Origin: JBCCCJ01 sp039029315
GTDB lineage: Bacteria; Bacteroidota; Bacteroidia; J057
Direction of reading: 5' to 3'
Assembly (NCBI GenBank): GCA_039029315.1
Contig: JBCCGK010000097.1
Location: forward strand, 1 to 44,826
Length of the DNA stretch: 44,826 nt
Below the pieces are notes generated by a model. That model searched no databases and had not been told where the DNA came from. It saw nothing but the letters and a program-made list of their open reading frames with translations. Below are positions 8,573 to 17,183 of this stretch, piece after piece. The translations under genes and the position numbers were made by a program. Within the stretch, counting starts at the first letter, position 1; every line of letters starts with the position of its first letter.

Positions 8573-9883
8573 ATGAAATTTACTCACTCTTCTATTATCC
8601 AGATCAGCATTATGGTCGCTTTCCTGGCATTAATGCTTTCCGCCTGTAAACCAGACCCAGTGGATCCCGATGATCCTAATGCTGGCTTCTTGGCAAGTGA
8701 AGTAGATGCTTTGGGAGACATTGATTTGGGAGGTTTCACAGTTCCCTCCTCCTATGATATCGATGGAGCTTTGGCTCCAGGTGCCTATAATGGCCAGATA
8801 AGAAGAATTGCGCAATTGAAAGAAATCGTTGATTCATCCAGAAATGAACCCATCAAGTGGGACATTGCTAACGCTATGGAAGTAGGGGGATTGGATGGCG
8901 TATTTCGCAGTGCAGCTGCCATGAACACTGCAACCAGCTCCTCAGATCTCAGATCCAAAATTGATGAACTGAACTATGATAATGGCAACACCTCAGTTGC
9001 TGATGCTTTTGCCGCTCTTGCTGACGAATTTGTCGCTTCTACACAGGCCAACTACACCGTTACTGCCAGCAATGGTACCGCTGGTATGATCGCTACAGGA
9101 GACAAGAAAAGACACGTCAGTGCCAAAGGGTTGGAATATGCTCAAATTCTTGAAAAAGGAATGTATGGACCTCTCTTGTACGACCAAATGGTGGATGATT
9201 ATCTCCGACCTGGTCAGGCTGGTATTGACAATGACAAAGGAAATAATGAGTCTGCGGTGGACAACTACAGTAGCAACGGTACCGACCGTCAGCACCGTTG
9301 GGATGAGGCGTTTGGATATTTCGGAGCAGATCCTGCTACCTATCCAAATCTCGGCAACACCTCTACTGGAGATGGAATCTTCATGTCCAACTATACCTTT
9401 GATTTTAGCGACGAAACAGAAACAGCTTTTGGAATCAACCTCGCTCAAAAAGCGATGGATGCTTTCATTCTCGGTCGATCTGCCCTGAAAGCTGGACAAG
9501 GATTTGGACCTGGTGATGAAAGCACCAACGAAGCTGTCTTTAATGCTGCCAGAGCCGACATCAAGCTATACGTAGAGGCAGGACTAGCCGCCGCCGCTTT
9601 CCACTACCTCAACGATGCAATTGCGGACATTACTGATGAGGACAAACTCCACCACCTCTCTGAAGCCTTAGGCTTTATCTACTCTTTGAGCTTCAACTCT
9701 GAAGGAAGACTGACTGCTAGTGAAGCACACGATGTGCTCAAAGCACTCGGATGGTCCAGCTCTGACGCTTCACTTAATGGAATCTATGAAATCAACCTGT
9801 GGGAAGTAACAGATGCGCAAATGGAATCTGCCAGAAGCATTTTGAATGAGTCCTTCCCAGGATTCTCTGACATTCCTTTCTAG
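8573..9883 (+). CDS. DUF4856 domain lipoprotein
   Basis: The product is a 436-residue exported lipoprotein when started at ATG 8573, where a type II signal peptide is obvious: hydrophobic segment, then LMLSAC with the lipidated cysteine, then an acidic linker rich in P and D. An upstream in-frame ATG at 8513 would overlap the likely promoter and is rejected. The mature part (VPSSYD..., AAAMNTATSSSDLR, KGLEYAQILEKGMYGPLLYDQMVDDYL) matches DUF4856, a Bacteroidota family normally encoded beside imelysin. Its biochemical role is not established. It is the first gene of the probable iron-uptake operon, 24 bp ahead of the imelysin gene. Confidence 0.85.
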   Translation: MKFTHSSIIQISIMVAFLALMLSACKPDPVDPDDPNAGFLASEVDALGDIDLGGFTVPSSYDIDGALAPGAYNGQIRRIAQLKEIVDSSRNEPIKWDIANAMEVGGLDGVFRSAAAMNTATSSSDLRSKIDELNYDNGNTSVADAFAALADEFVASTQANYTVTASNGTAGMIATGDKKRHVSAKGLEYAQILEKGMYGPLLYDQMVDDYLRPGQAGIDNDKGNNESAVDNYSSNGTDRQHRWDEAFGYFGADPATYPNLGNTSTGDGIFMSNYTFDFSDETETAFGINLAQKAMDAFILGRSALKAGQGFGPGDESTNEAVFNAARADIKLYVEAGLAAAAFHYLNDAIADITDEDKLHHLSEALGFIYSLSFNSEGRLTASEAHDVLKALGWSSSDASLNGIYEINLWEVTDAQMESARSILNESFPGFSDIPF

Positions 9884-9907
9884 ACTAGATAAGCAAGCAA
9901 TCCACTC

Positions 9908-11035
9908 ATGACCAAATTTAAGCATATGAAAAGTAAGAAGCTTTTTCAGGTATTGGTCGCAGCGGTTATGATAGTAGCAGTGATGCTGCCTGCATGCGAC
10001 AACGGTGGGGGAGTGTCCCCCGAGGACAAGCTCCCTTCAGAATCTGAATTCAAGGACCATCTTACCAATCAGGTAAATGAGGTCATTATTCCCACGATGG
10101 TAACTTACCGGGAAAAAATGGATGCCTTCCAAACTGCTTTAAGCGGGTTTGCTTCGTCAATCGACGAAGCAAACCTGAACAAGTTAAGGTCAGCCTACCA
10201 GGAGGCTTATCTCGCCTATCAGGCTGCAGCGGTCCATAATTTTTACGCCACGTCTACCCAATCGCTAGTTGATAGGTCTAATCTCTTTCCTGTTGATACC
10301 ACCCTTTTGTCGGAGTTGATCGGTAATGAGTCCTACAGTTTTAATACAACAGCCCAGGAACGTGCCAATGGTTTTCCTGCCATTGATTTCATGCTCTTTG
10401 GACCAAAGGATGTAGTGGCTTATTTCGGAGAAGATGCCAAAAGAATGGCTTTCCTTGATGCCTTGGTTGGGGATATGAGGAGTAGAGCACAAACTATTGA
10501 AGATCAGTGGAGTGGGAACCTGAAAACGAATTTCATCAATAATGGCGGTACTCAGTTGGGTAGCTCCTTGAGTGTTCAGCTCAACGAATCCATTGTTTAT
10601 TATGAGGATCATATCAGGGAAAATAAGGTCGGGATTCCGATTGGTCGTTTGGGTCCGAATGACTCTCCTATTCCTGCAGATGCGACCAAGATTGAAGCCT
10701 ATTATCAGTCTTTAGCTGAAGGGAATGAAAATTTCACCCTCCAGCTGTTGAAAGCATCCATCGAAGAAATGGAGGATATGTACCTAGGCGAAACCTTTGA
10801 TGGCACGGATGGGCAGGGATTCGACAATCTCTTGACCTCCATCGAACAAAACTCAATTGATTCAGACATCAAGTTGCAGTTCGATGAAATATATGAATTG
10901 ATTTCCAGTCGTTCTTCCATTTCAGGAGATGAGACGCTTTACAACAGTGTTCAAGCTCTGGTAACTCTGTTTAAGTCCGATCTCTTTCCAGTCCTCAATG
11001 TACAAGATGCGGACGGAGGCAATGATGGCGATTAA
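9908..11035 (+). CDS. Imelysin family lipoprotein (IrpA/ICMP-like)
   Basis: This 375-residue lipoprotein has a signal peptide ending VMLPAC, followed by a G/S/P linker. The body has the all-alpha imelysin/insulin-cleaving membrane peptidase pattern. The segment NGFPAIDFMLFG corresponds to the family's conserved G-x-x-A-I-E/D region, but no GxHxxE motif is obvious. Imelysins are usually iron-regulated periplasmic or surface proteins next to iron-uptake genes and are not proven proteases. ATG 9926 (MKSKKLF) is an equally good start and would shorten the N-region by six residues. It lies between DUF4856 and HTTM genes, a known Bacteroidota arrangement. Confidence 0.85.
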   Translation: MTKFKHMKSKKLFQVLVAAVMIVAVMLPACDNGGGVSPEDKLPSESEFKDHLTNQVNEVIIPTMVTYREKMDAFQTALSGFASSIDEANLNKLRSAYQEAYLAYQAAAVHNFYATSTQSLVDRSNLFPVDTTLLSELIGNESYSFNTTAQERANGFPAIDFMLFGPKDVVAYFGEDAKRMAFLDALVGDMRSRAQTIEDQWSGNLKTNFINNGGTQLGSSLSVQLNESIVYYEDHIRENKVGIPIGRLGPNDSPIPADATKIEAYYQSLAEGNENFTLQLLKASIEEMEDMYLGETFDGTDGQGFDNLLTSIEQNSIDSDIKLQFDEIYELISSRSSISGDETLYNSVQALVTLFKSDLFPVLNVQDADGGNDGD

Positions 11036-11056
11036 TTTTTATTTTTTATTCAAAAT

Positions 11057-11192
11057 AAGTGGATGGACAATATTAGTTTTGATTTTGGGTATAAAGGAAA
11101 TAGGGGATATAATGGCTTGATGGGTAAGAGTTCTCCCATTTTTCCCCTATGCCCACTATATCCCTCACAAATAATTGTGTCCCCTTACTTAT
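11057..11192. repeat. Dispersed intergenic repeat, copy C (left-truncated)
   Basis: Bases 11057-11135 match 171-250 of copy A and 11136-11192 match its right end, including TTTCCCCTATGCCC and TGTGTCCCC. The left part of copy A, the part retained by copy B, is absent. The copy sits between the imelysin and HTTM genes, immediately before a strong terminator hairpin, so it separates the iron-uptake locus into two transcriptional blocks. Confidence 0.7.
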
Positions 11193-11197
11193 CTTAT

Positions 11198-11231
11198 ACA
11201 AAAAAGGCGCTACCTTAAGTGCCTTTTTTGT
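11198..11231 (+). terminator. Strong rho-independent terminator or attenuator before HTTM
   Basis: ACAAAAAAGGC (11198-11208) pairs perfectly with GCCTTTTTTGT (11221-11231) across a 12-base loop, giving an 11-bp stem whose 3' arm ends in six T. It would stop transcripts from the imelysin gene. Its 3' edge is only nine bases from the HTTM start codon, so a transcript covering that gene must read through it or begin inside it. Confidence 0.8.
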
Positions 11232-11240
11232 TATTCCTAG

Positions 11241-12587
11241 ATGCGTCAGGCCTTACATAAACTCAATGATTTTCTCTTCAAGGAGGTTTCTATTGCCCCT
11301 CTAGTCATCTTTAGGCTGATATTGGGGGGGGTGCTACTTTTTGGCACCATTCGGACTGTTCAGAATGGTTGGATTACAGAGTTGTACATCGATCCGATCT
11401 ATCATTTTGGATTTTTTCCCTGGCTACAACCTTTGGGTCTGGAAGGAATGTATCTGGTGTACTTTCTGATGGGAGTGAGTGCAGTAGGGATCATCCTGGG
11501 ATTGTTTTATCGTATCAATACACTACTTTTTTTGCTCCTTTTTACCTATTGTGAGCTACTCGATAAAACCTATTATCTGAACCATTATTATCTGGTTAGC
11601 ATTCTCACCTTTTGGCTTAGCCTCGTTCCAGCTCATCGATGGTATGCAGTGGACACCTTGATTTTCCCTAAAATCAAGCGTTCTACCTGCGCCAATTGGC
11701 AAATTCTAATTTTCAAAGTTCAACTGTCGGTGGTTTACTTTTTTGCCGGCTTGGCCAAGGTAAATCCAGATTGGCTTTTTCGTGCACAGCCCATGGCTAC
11801 CTGGCTACCGGGAAAGTATGAAATCCCTATTCTGGGACGCTGGGTGCACCTAAAGGCAACCGCATTTCTGTTTAGCTGGTCAGGGTGTATATACGACCTA
11901 AGCATTTGGATTTTTTTGTGGATCAAAAAGACACGGCCATACGCCTATGTGCTGGTGCTGGGATTTCACATTTTGACCTACATCCTCTTTCCCCGAATCG
12001 GTATGTTTCCTCTGATCATGATTAGTTCTACGATCATTTTCTTTGCGCCTGAATGGCATCAAAAATTGCTGTCTCTGTTGCCCTTTTCTCCTGATGGGAA
12101 TGGGTATGCCAAAAGTCGGGAGCTTCAGCAAAAATGGCAAACCGTCGTTTCCACAGCCTTAGTGGTTTACCTTCTGATACAACTCTACCTCCCACTAAGA
12201 CACTTACAATATCCAGGAAATCTGTTTTGGCATGAGCAGGGATACCGATTTAGCTGGCGAGTCATGCTGATGGAGAAAAATGGAATGACTTCTATCATTG
12301 TCAGAGATCCGGTACAGAATATTCAAAGAGAAGTCGATCAAAATAATTATCTGACCCCTTTTCAGAAACAACAAATGAGATCACAACCAGATATGCTCAT
12401 TCAGTTTGCGAAATACGTCGGCGACCAGTTTTATCAGGTAAAAGGATATCCACCAGAAATATATGTAAAGAGTCGTATTTCCCTGAATGGCAGACGAAGT
12501 CAAGCTTTTACGAATGACACCCTTGATATTTACTCACTGGCTAATCCAATGAAACATCACTGGATTCTTCCCTTCAAAGAACTATGA
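11241..12587 (+). CDS. HTTM-domain integral membrane protein (gamma-carboxylase-like)
   Basis: This 448-residue inner-membrane protein has at least six hydrophobic segments in the first 300 residues. The N-terminal pattern (FKEVSIAPLVIFRLILGGVLLF) and the later QLSVVYFFAGLAKVNPDWLFRAQPM fit the HTTM family related to vitamin K-dependent gamma-glutamyl carboxylase. The C-terminal 150 residues form a hydrophilic domain (FSWRVMLMEKNG, ICVKSR-like EIYVKSR). In Bacteroidota such genes typically sit between imelysin and a FecA-like receptor. The biochemical role there is unknown; carboxylation of a neighbour is speculation. The stop codon overlaps the next start by four bases (ATGA), showing translational coupling with the receptor. 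Confidence 0.85.
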   Translation: MRQALHKLNDFLFKEVSIAPLVIFRLILGGVLLFGTIRTVQNGWITELYIDPIYHFGFFPWLQPLGLEGMYLVYFLMGVSAVGIILGLFYRINTLLFLLLFTYCELLDKTYYLNHYYLVSILTFWLSLVPAHRWYAVDTLIFPKIKRSTCANWQILIFKVQLSVVYFFAGLAKVNPDWLFRAQPMATWLPGKYEIPILGRWVHLKATAFLFSWSGCIYDLSIWIFLWIKKTRPYAYVLVLGFHILTYILFPRIGMFPLIMISSTIIFFAPEWHQKLLSLLPFSPDGNGYAKSRELQQKWQTVVSTALVVYLLIQLYLPLRHLQYPGNLFWHEQGYRFSWRVMLMEKNGMTSIIVRDPVQNIQREVDQNNYLTPFQKQQMRSQPDMLIQFAKYVGDQFYQVKGYPPEIYVKSRISLNGRRSQAFTNDTLDIYSLANPMKHHWILPFKEL

Positions 12588-15010
12588 ATAAGTGGCTTTT
12601 CATCTTGTGTTTGGTATCTCTTTACCCGGGCCAGCGTATCTGGTCACAACCATTGGCTAAATTACAGGGACAGGTTTTGAACCTTGAAAATGAACCCCTG
12701 GAGCAGATTCTGGTTTATATTGTTGAGCAGGACCAAATGGCAACAACCGATAGCATGGGAAGATTTTCCTTTCTCCTGCCTGCCCAACAGAGGTACCGCT
12801 TACAGATCAAGAAGTTTGACATAAAAACACTGAAAACATCGGTATTTCTCAATGGAGATACCAGCCTTCAGATCCAGGTTGCACAAAACATCCAAACGCT
12901 TTCTGAAGTATTGATTGAGGCTGAAACCGATGCTTTTGGTATTCGACAATTACGCGCCCTCGAAGATGGAGGGCTGTATGAAGGGAAAAAGACAGAAGTG
13001 ATCAACCTGGAAAAACTGATTGGCAACAAAGCAGGGAACAATGCCCGTCAGGCTTTTAGCAAAGTTCCCAGTCTCAATATCTGGGAAAGCGACAATGCTG
13101 GTCTACAATTGGATATAGGAGGCCGGGGTCTCAGCCCCAAGCGTACCTCTAATTTTAATACCCGCCAAAACTCCTACGACATCAGCGCGGATGCCCTCGG
13201 ATACCCGGAAAGCTATTATACTCCTCCCCTTCAGGCAGTGAAGCAAATCGAATTGGTTAGAGGAGCAGGAGCTTTGCAATATGGGACTCAGTTCGGGGGA
13301 TTGGTCAATTTTAAGATGAAACAAGGTGATAGGAATAAACCGTTTACCCTTGAATCCCAGAATACGTATGGCGCATTTCAGTTTTTCAATACGTTTAACG
13401 CCTTCCATGGGCAGATCAAACAACTGAATTATTATACCTATGTCCAATATAAGAGAGGAGATGGCTGGCGTCCCAATTCTGATTTTGAGCAGGTCGGAGC
13501 CTTTGCCAGCCTGAATTACGAGGCCTCAGAAAAGCTTCAACTCAGCCTTGACTATACACAGATGTATTATCTGAGTCAACAAGCAGGCGGATTGACCGAT
13601 GAAGTCTTTGCAGACAATCCCAGATTTTCGAACAGGGAAAGAAATTGGTTTAGGGTAAACTGGAATCTGGCCGCTTTTTCTCTTAAATATAAGGCTTCCC
13701 CCCGCACCACCATTTACAGCCGAACCTTCGGATTGATGGCCAGACGGACTTCCCTGGGGCTTTTGGAGACCCCTGATATACCAGACCCCATGTCCAACCG
13801 GGATTTGATTGATGGTACATTCAGAAACCTTGGCAACGAAACTCGAGTGGTCTTCTCCTACCCAAGTAAGAACGATCTGGACCATTCCATTCTGATTGGG
13901 ACACGGTTGTATCGTGGGCAGACCAACTTCAGTCAAGGCTTTGGCTCTGCGGGCTTTGATGCTGATTTTGCTAAGGTGGATACCGCATTTCTGGATCGCA
14001 GAAAATCAAACTTTCATTTCCCCAACTTTAACGGAGCATTCTTCGTTGAGAAAATCTTTCGTTTGAGCAATAGCCTTAGCCTCATCCCTGGGATTCGGTA
14101 TGAATATATTGATACAAAGTCTGAAGGATACTTTACCAGCAATATACGAACCAACAGCTTTGGAGATTTCATCGAAGAGGTGAGGAGAGATACCAACGAC
14201 AATCAGCGAAATATTTTTCTGTATGGATTGGGCCTGTCAAGTAAACTCAATGAGCGTTACGAATTATATGCCAATGCCACAGCCAATTATCGAGCCATTA
14301 ATTTCACTGACGTTCAGATTCAGACCAATACTCAGTTGGTCGATTCCTTAATCAAAGATGAAAGCGGATATAGTTTTGACCTGGGGATTAGAAGAAGAAG
14401 TTTTTCACCCTTTTTCCTGGAGGCCAGTCTGTTTTATATCATTTATGATAATCGGATTGGATCGGTCATCGATGATGATTTGCGGGTGCGGACCAATATC
14501 GGCTCAGCCCGAATTGTGGGCCTGGAATTATTTTGGGAAGTGAATGTGCTGGCTGCTTTGAACAAGACCAGCCAACACAAGCTCAGTGCCTTTGTAAATG
14601 GATCTGTCAATCGTGGGGTTTATACCAAAATCAATGAACGGGCTTTGGTAGGGGTTCGCTCTGGCAATCGGATAGAAGAATTGCCAGAATATAATGTAAA
14701 AGGTGGACTTACGTATGGATATCAGAAATTTTCAGCTTCACTTCAAGCAACTGTTGTCGGAGCTCAATTCTCTGATGCTGCGAATACAGAAAGAGCGTTT
14801 ATTGGCGTCTTTGGGATGATTCCAGCTTATGAGGTAGTTGATTTTTCTGCGAAATATGATGAACTGCTTCCCAGAATCAGTCTCTCAGCCAGCGTCAACA
14901 ATTTGTTCAATCAGTATTATTTTACGCGTCGAGCTCCAGCTTATCCAGGCCCAGGTATTATTCCAGCCCTTGGCCGAATCTGGAATCTGACACTACATGT
15001 CAAATTGTGA
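12584..15010 (+). CDS. TonB-dependent receptor, FecA-like
   Basis: This 808-residue outer-membrane receptor has a signal peptide (about 1-22, ending RIWSQ). A carboxypeptidase-regulatory-like domain follows (about 24-105). Next come a plug with IGGRGLSPKRTSNFNTRQN and IELVRGAGALQYGTQFGGLV (about 130-245) and a barrel ending LTLHVKL. The FNTRQN/YDISADALGYPESYY stretch matches Bacteroidota FecA-type ferric-chelate receptors, as does the gene context (DUF4856, imelysin, HTTM). Its ATG overlaps the HTTM stop. A Fe(III)-citrate or siderophore ligand is inferred from context. It converges with the DUF3299-like gene across a 62-bp gap. Confidence 0.9.
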   Translation: MNKWLFILCLVSLYPGQRIWSQPLAKLQGQVLNLENEPLEQILVYIVEQDQMATTDSMGRFSFLLPAQQRYRLQIKKFDIKTLKTSVFLNGDTSLQIQVAQNIQTLSEVLIEAETDAFGIRQLRALEDGGLYEGKKTEVINLEKLIGNKAGNNARQAFSKVPSLNIWESDNAGLQLDIGGRGLSPKRTSNFNTRQNSYDISADALGYPESYYTPPLQAVKQIELVRGAGALQYGTQFGGLVNFKMKQGDRNKPFTLESQNTYGAFQFFNTFNAFHGQIKQLNYYTYVQYKRGDGWRPNSDFEQVGAFASLNYEASEKLQLSLDYTQMYYLSQQAGGLTDEVFADNPRFSNRERNWFRVNWNLAAFSLKYKASPRTTIYSRTFGLMARRTSLGLLETPDIPDPMSNRDLIDGTFRNLGNETRVVFSYPSKNDLDHSILIGTRLYRGQTNFSQGFGSAGFDADFAKVDTAFLDRRKSNFHFPNFNGAFFVEKIFRLSNSLSLIPGIRYEYIDTKSEGYFTSNIRTNSFGDFIEEVRRDTNDNQRNIFLYGLGLSSKLNERYELYANATANYRAINFTDVQIQTNTQLVDSLIKDESGYSFDLGIRRRSFSPFFLEASLFYIIYDNRIGSVIDDDLRVRTNIGSARIVGLELFWEVNVLAALNKTSQHKLSAFVNGSVNRGVYTKINERALVGVRSGNRIEELPEYNVKGGLTYGYQKFSASLQATVVGAQFSDAANTERAFIGVFGMIPAYEVVDFSAKYDELLPRISLSASVNNLFNQYYFTRRAPAYPGPGIIPALGRIWNLTLHVKL

Positions 15011-15072
15011 GCCATGGCAAGAAGGCACCTACTTCAATTTCGATCATCATGATGTCCTCATTAGGCCTACTG

Positions 15073-15501
15073 TTATTCCACTTCTTCGGCCTCTTCCAGC
15101 AAATACATCAGGCCAGACTCACTGTCATTTAGTCGTAAGATACCACGTAGTCTCACATGCTGATCGAGTTGATATCGCTGATCGGCCTTGGCAAAGCGAA
15201 CATCCATGACAGACTCCAATCCAGCGCCACCACAAAAAAAGCAGGCTGAATACGTATAATGGGAGAGGGCATAGCTCTCACCTTTCGCATCCAGTGGCAG
15301 CATATACCCACTGATTTCAATCAATTGTCCTTCGAGGGCCTTGATCCCTGAACTGAAGCGAGGTTCTTGGTTCAGGTAGCCCTGATTCCTACCCATGTCC
15401 TGGAGAAAGGATACTTCGCCCAATAGCGACCAATCTACTGGAGTTTGAGCCAGAGAATCGCCAAACCACAAGCAAAGAAAGAAAAATAGCCAATGCCTCA
15501 T
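15073..15501 (-). CDS. Small periplasmic DUF3299-like protein with FFCGG motif
   Basis: The product is about 142 residues from ATG 15501, which puts a clear signal peptide (MRHWLFFFLCLWFGDSLAQ) at the N-terminus; an earlier ATG at 15525 adds eight residues. The mature protein carries an OB-like stretch, LIEISGYMLPLDAKGESYALS, then YSACFFCGGAGLESVMDV, and ends DSESGLMYLLEEAEEVE. ISGYMLPL followed by a cysteine motif resembles DUF3299, a family often linked to metal transport genes. The single CxxCG-free FFCGG could bind metal or be redox-active, but this is inference. It converges on the FecA-like receptor gene. Confidence 0.65.
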   Translation of the reverse strand: MRHWLFFFLCLWFGDSLAQTPVDWSLLGEVSFLQDMGRNQGYLNQEPRFSSGIKALEGQLIEISGYMLPLDAKGESYALSHYTYSACFFCGGAGLESVMDVRFAKADQRYQLDQHVRLRGILRLNDSESGLMYLLEEAEEVE

Positions 15502-15678
15502 AGCAGAAAGCTTCAGGGTGATCATGATTGTAAGTAGTCAGTGCAAAGCTAATCCAATCCAATCTGCTCTCATATGCATGAACTTCTTCATCAAAATCTT
15601 ACCAAAATAAGCCCAGACGTAAGGAATTTCCAAATCTCCACATGCAAACTCACCTGGATCTTTGATCTCTGCTAATAA

Positions 15679-16377
15679 TCATTGAAATACAATTTCTCCC
15701 TGTGGACTTTGGATGGTGAACCGGAGTCCCACTGCCTGATCTTCCTTCATGTTCATCAGAGATATCTTTGCTTTGTTGGCAGATAGGATCTCCATGATTT
15801 CATTCTTGAATGGAGTGTTCAAGCTAAGTTCTTTCAAAGCGATTTGGGGGTTCTGTTGAAGGGAAGGATGCTTGGTATTCCTGGACCAGCTGATAAAAAA
15901 AGGATTGATATCCAAATCAGGCCCTTGTATTTGCAATAATTCCCAGGTCAGTTCCTCTCCATCGGCTTTCTTTCTGGCCCAGTCTTCTACTCCTTTTGTG
16001 TCAAATTGTAATGCCAAAATGCTTTCTTCCAGGCGCTTTATGTCTTCGACTGAGATTGCAAAGCCTATGGGCTTCAGCTCGTTTATGTTTTTGAAAAATT
16101 CGGGGATGCTGTCTAAACCATGTTTTGGCGCAAGAATTTCAAGGTACATCTGATGACCGAGGGATACGATGGCATTGTGGGTAAAACTATTGGGATGTTC
16201 TCCTCCATACACAGCTCTGATTCCTGTCAATCTCTCACATTTTTCAATACCCACTTCCAGGTCATTGATGGCGAGAATTAGGTGGTCGATTTGCATATGG
16301 TTGGCTTCCTCCTTTGGACCACATCCAAAGAGGGTTCCCAACATAACAATGAGAAAAAATTGCTTATTCAGATTCAT
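15679..16377 (-). CDS. Glyoxalase/VOC-fold lipoprotein
   Basis: The protein has 232 residues starting at ATG 16377, chosen because GGAGGAG lies just upstream of it and a lipoprotein signal (LIVMLGTLFGC) begins there; an upstream ATG at 16434 would spoil that signal. The mature part IDHLILAINDLEVGIEKCERLTGI is a Glyoxalase_3-like VOC module with a probable metal-binding His in IDH and Glu in LEIL. VOC domains bind small ligands through a divalent metal; an extracytoplasmic lipoprotein form is unusual. Two palindromic operator candidates lie 94-150 bp upstream. The substrate is unknown. Confidence 0.75.
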   Translation of the reverse strand: MNLNKQFFLIVMLGTLFGCGPKEEANHMQIDHLILAINDLEVGIEKCERLTGIRAVYGGEHPNSFTHNAIVSLGHQMYLEILAPKHGLDSIPEFFKNINELKPIGFAISVEDIKRLEESILALQFDTKGVEDWARKKADGEELTWELLQIQGPDLDINPFFISWSRNTKHPSLQQNPQIALKELSLNTPFKNEIMEILSANKAKISLMNMKEDQAVGLRFTIQSPQGEIVFQ

Positions 16378-16470
16378 GTGTCTTCTCCTCCTTTCATCCA
16401 TGAGTTGATCATACTGGAGCTGGTGAATAAGCACAATTTTGCAAAAAAGGAGCCCATATAGACAAACTTA

Positions 16471-16489
16471 TTTGCAACACTATTGCAAG
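16471..16489. promoter_or_regulatory. Palindromic operator candidate, copy 2
   Basis: TTTGCAACACTATTGCAAG is the reverse complement of the site at 6941-6959 except for one end base, including the identical five-base centre. The flanking A/T bases on one side also agree. It lies between the VOC lipoprotein gene and the gene at 16653, which are divergent, and could serve either or both. Confidence 0.6.
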
Positions 16490-16509
16490 TAGAGGAAATT
16501 TCTATTTAC

Positions 16510-16526
16510 TTGCAACAATGTTGCAT
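16510..16526. promoter_or_regulatory. Palindromic operator candidate, copy 3
   Basis: TTGCAACAATGTTGCAT contains a perfect 7-1-7 inverted repeat, TGCAACA-A-TGTTGCA (16511-16525). It lies 20 bp from copy 2, about two helical turns edge to edge, a spacing that would put two bound dimers on the same DNA face. It is 127 bp upstream of the gene at 16653. Confidence 0.6.
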
Positions 16527-16652
16527 TTGCCTTCATTCTTTCCGTCAGACAATACATATGATGAGATGGATAAGTACAGAATTCTGACCTGGCAACCAAC
16601 TTCTATGTTCTGCAATGCCTTTCAAACCAATCCCCTTAGCCTAATGTGAAAG

Positions 16653-17141
16653 ATGTTATTTTTTATTTGTCCTACTGATTTTCTTGAGTCCATCATTGAC
16701 AGTACATCCGGGCAGGAGAAGTATTATTTCAGTTCTCTTGGTAATTCTGTTGCATTTGATGCAAATGCCATAGAGGAAATAAAAAAAATCATCACAGAAA
16801 AAGGCATTAGAGAAATATCTTTTGTGTTGGCGAATGACAACTGTATCGTCTCAGATGCGCTAGGGAATCAAGAATTTTCTGAGATTATTGGGCTACATCG
16901 TTTTTATCACGCCCTTAACAAGAACAAGAAACGGACTGATGTCTCCTGGCGAAGATCGAATCGCAAACACCTACTTCTTTCCTACCATTTGAACAACAAA
17001 ATAAAGGACTTGAAACATGGCTTAACTGATCTGTCCATGGATCAGATAACAATAAGTGGCAAAATTTATCATCGAGAGCAGAACAGCTTTGTTGACATCT
17101 ATTCTGAGTTGATTTGCTTCGACTATGTCAGTTTGAATTAA
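16653..17141 (+). CDS. Conserved-looking hypothetical protein, 162 aa
   Basis: This soluble 162-residue protein has no signal peptide or membrane segment. It begins FFICPTDFLESIIDSTSGQEKYYFSSLGNS and later has IREISFVLANDNCIVSDAL, an alternating strand/helix pattern, followed by a basic stretch (NKNKKRTDVSWRRSNRKH). I do not recognise a named domain with certainty. It precedes the gene at 17184 by 42 bp on the same strand, so the two are probably an operon, and it sits downstream of the paired TGCAACA palindromes. A link with zinc or iron limitation is possible from context only. Confidence 0.7.
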   Translation: MLFFICPTDFLESIIDSTSGQEKYYFSSLGNSVAFDANAIEEIKKIITEKGIREISFVLANDNCIVSDALGNQEFSEIIGLHRFYHALNKNKKRTDVSWRRSNRKHLLLSYHLNNKIKDLKHGLTDLSMDQITISGKIYHREQNSFVDIYSELICFDYVSLN

Positions 17142-17183
17142 CACACACAAAAATCCAATCATTTAACTATTCGACAAATACAT

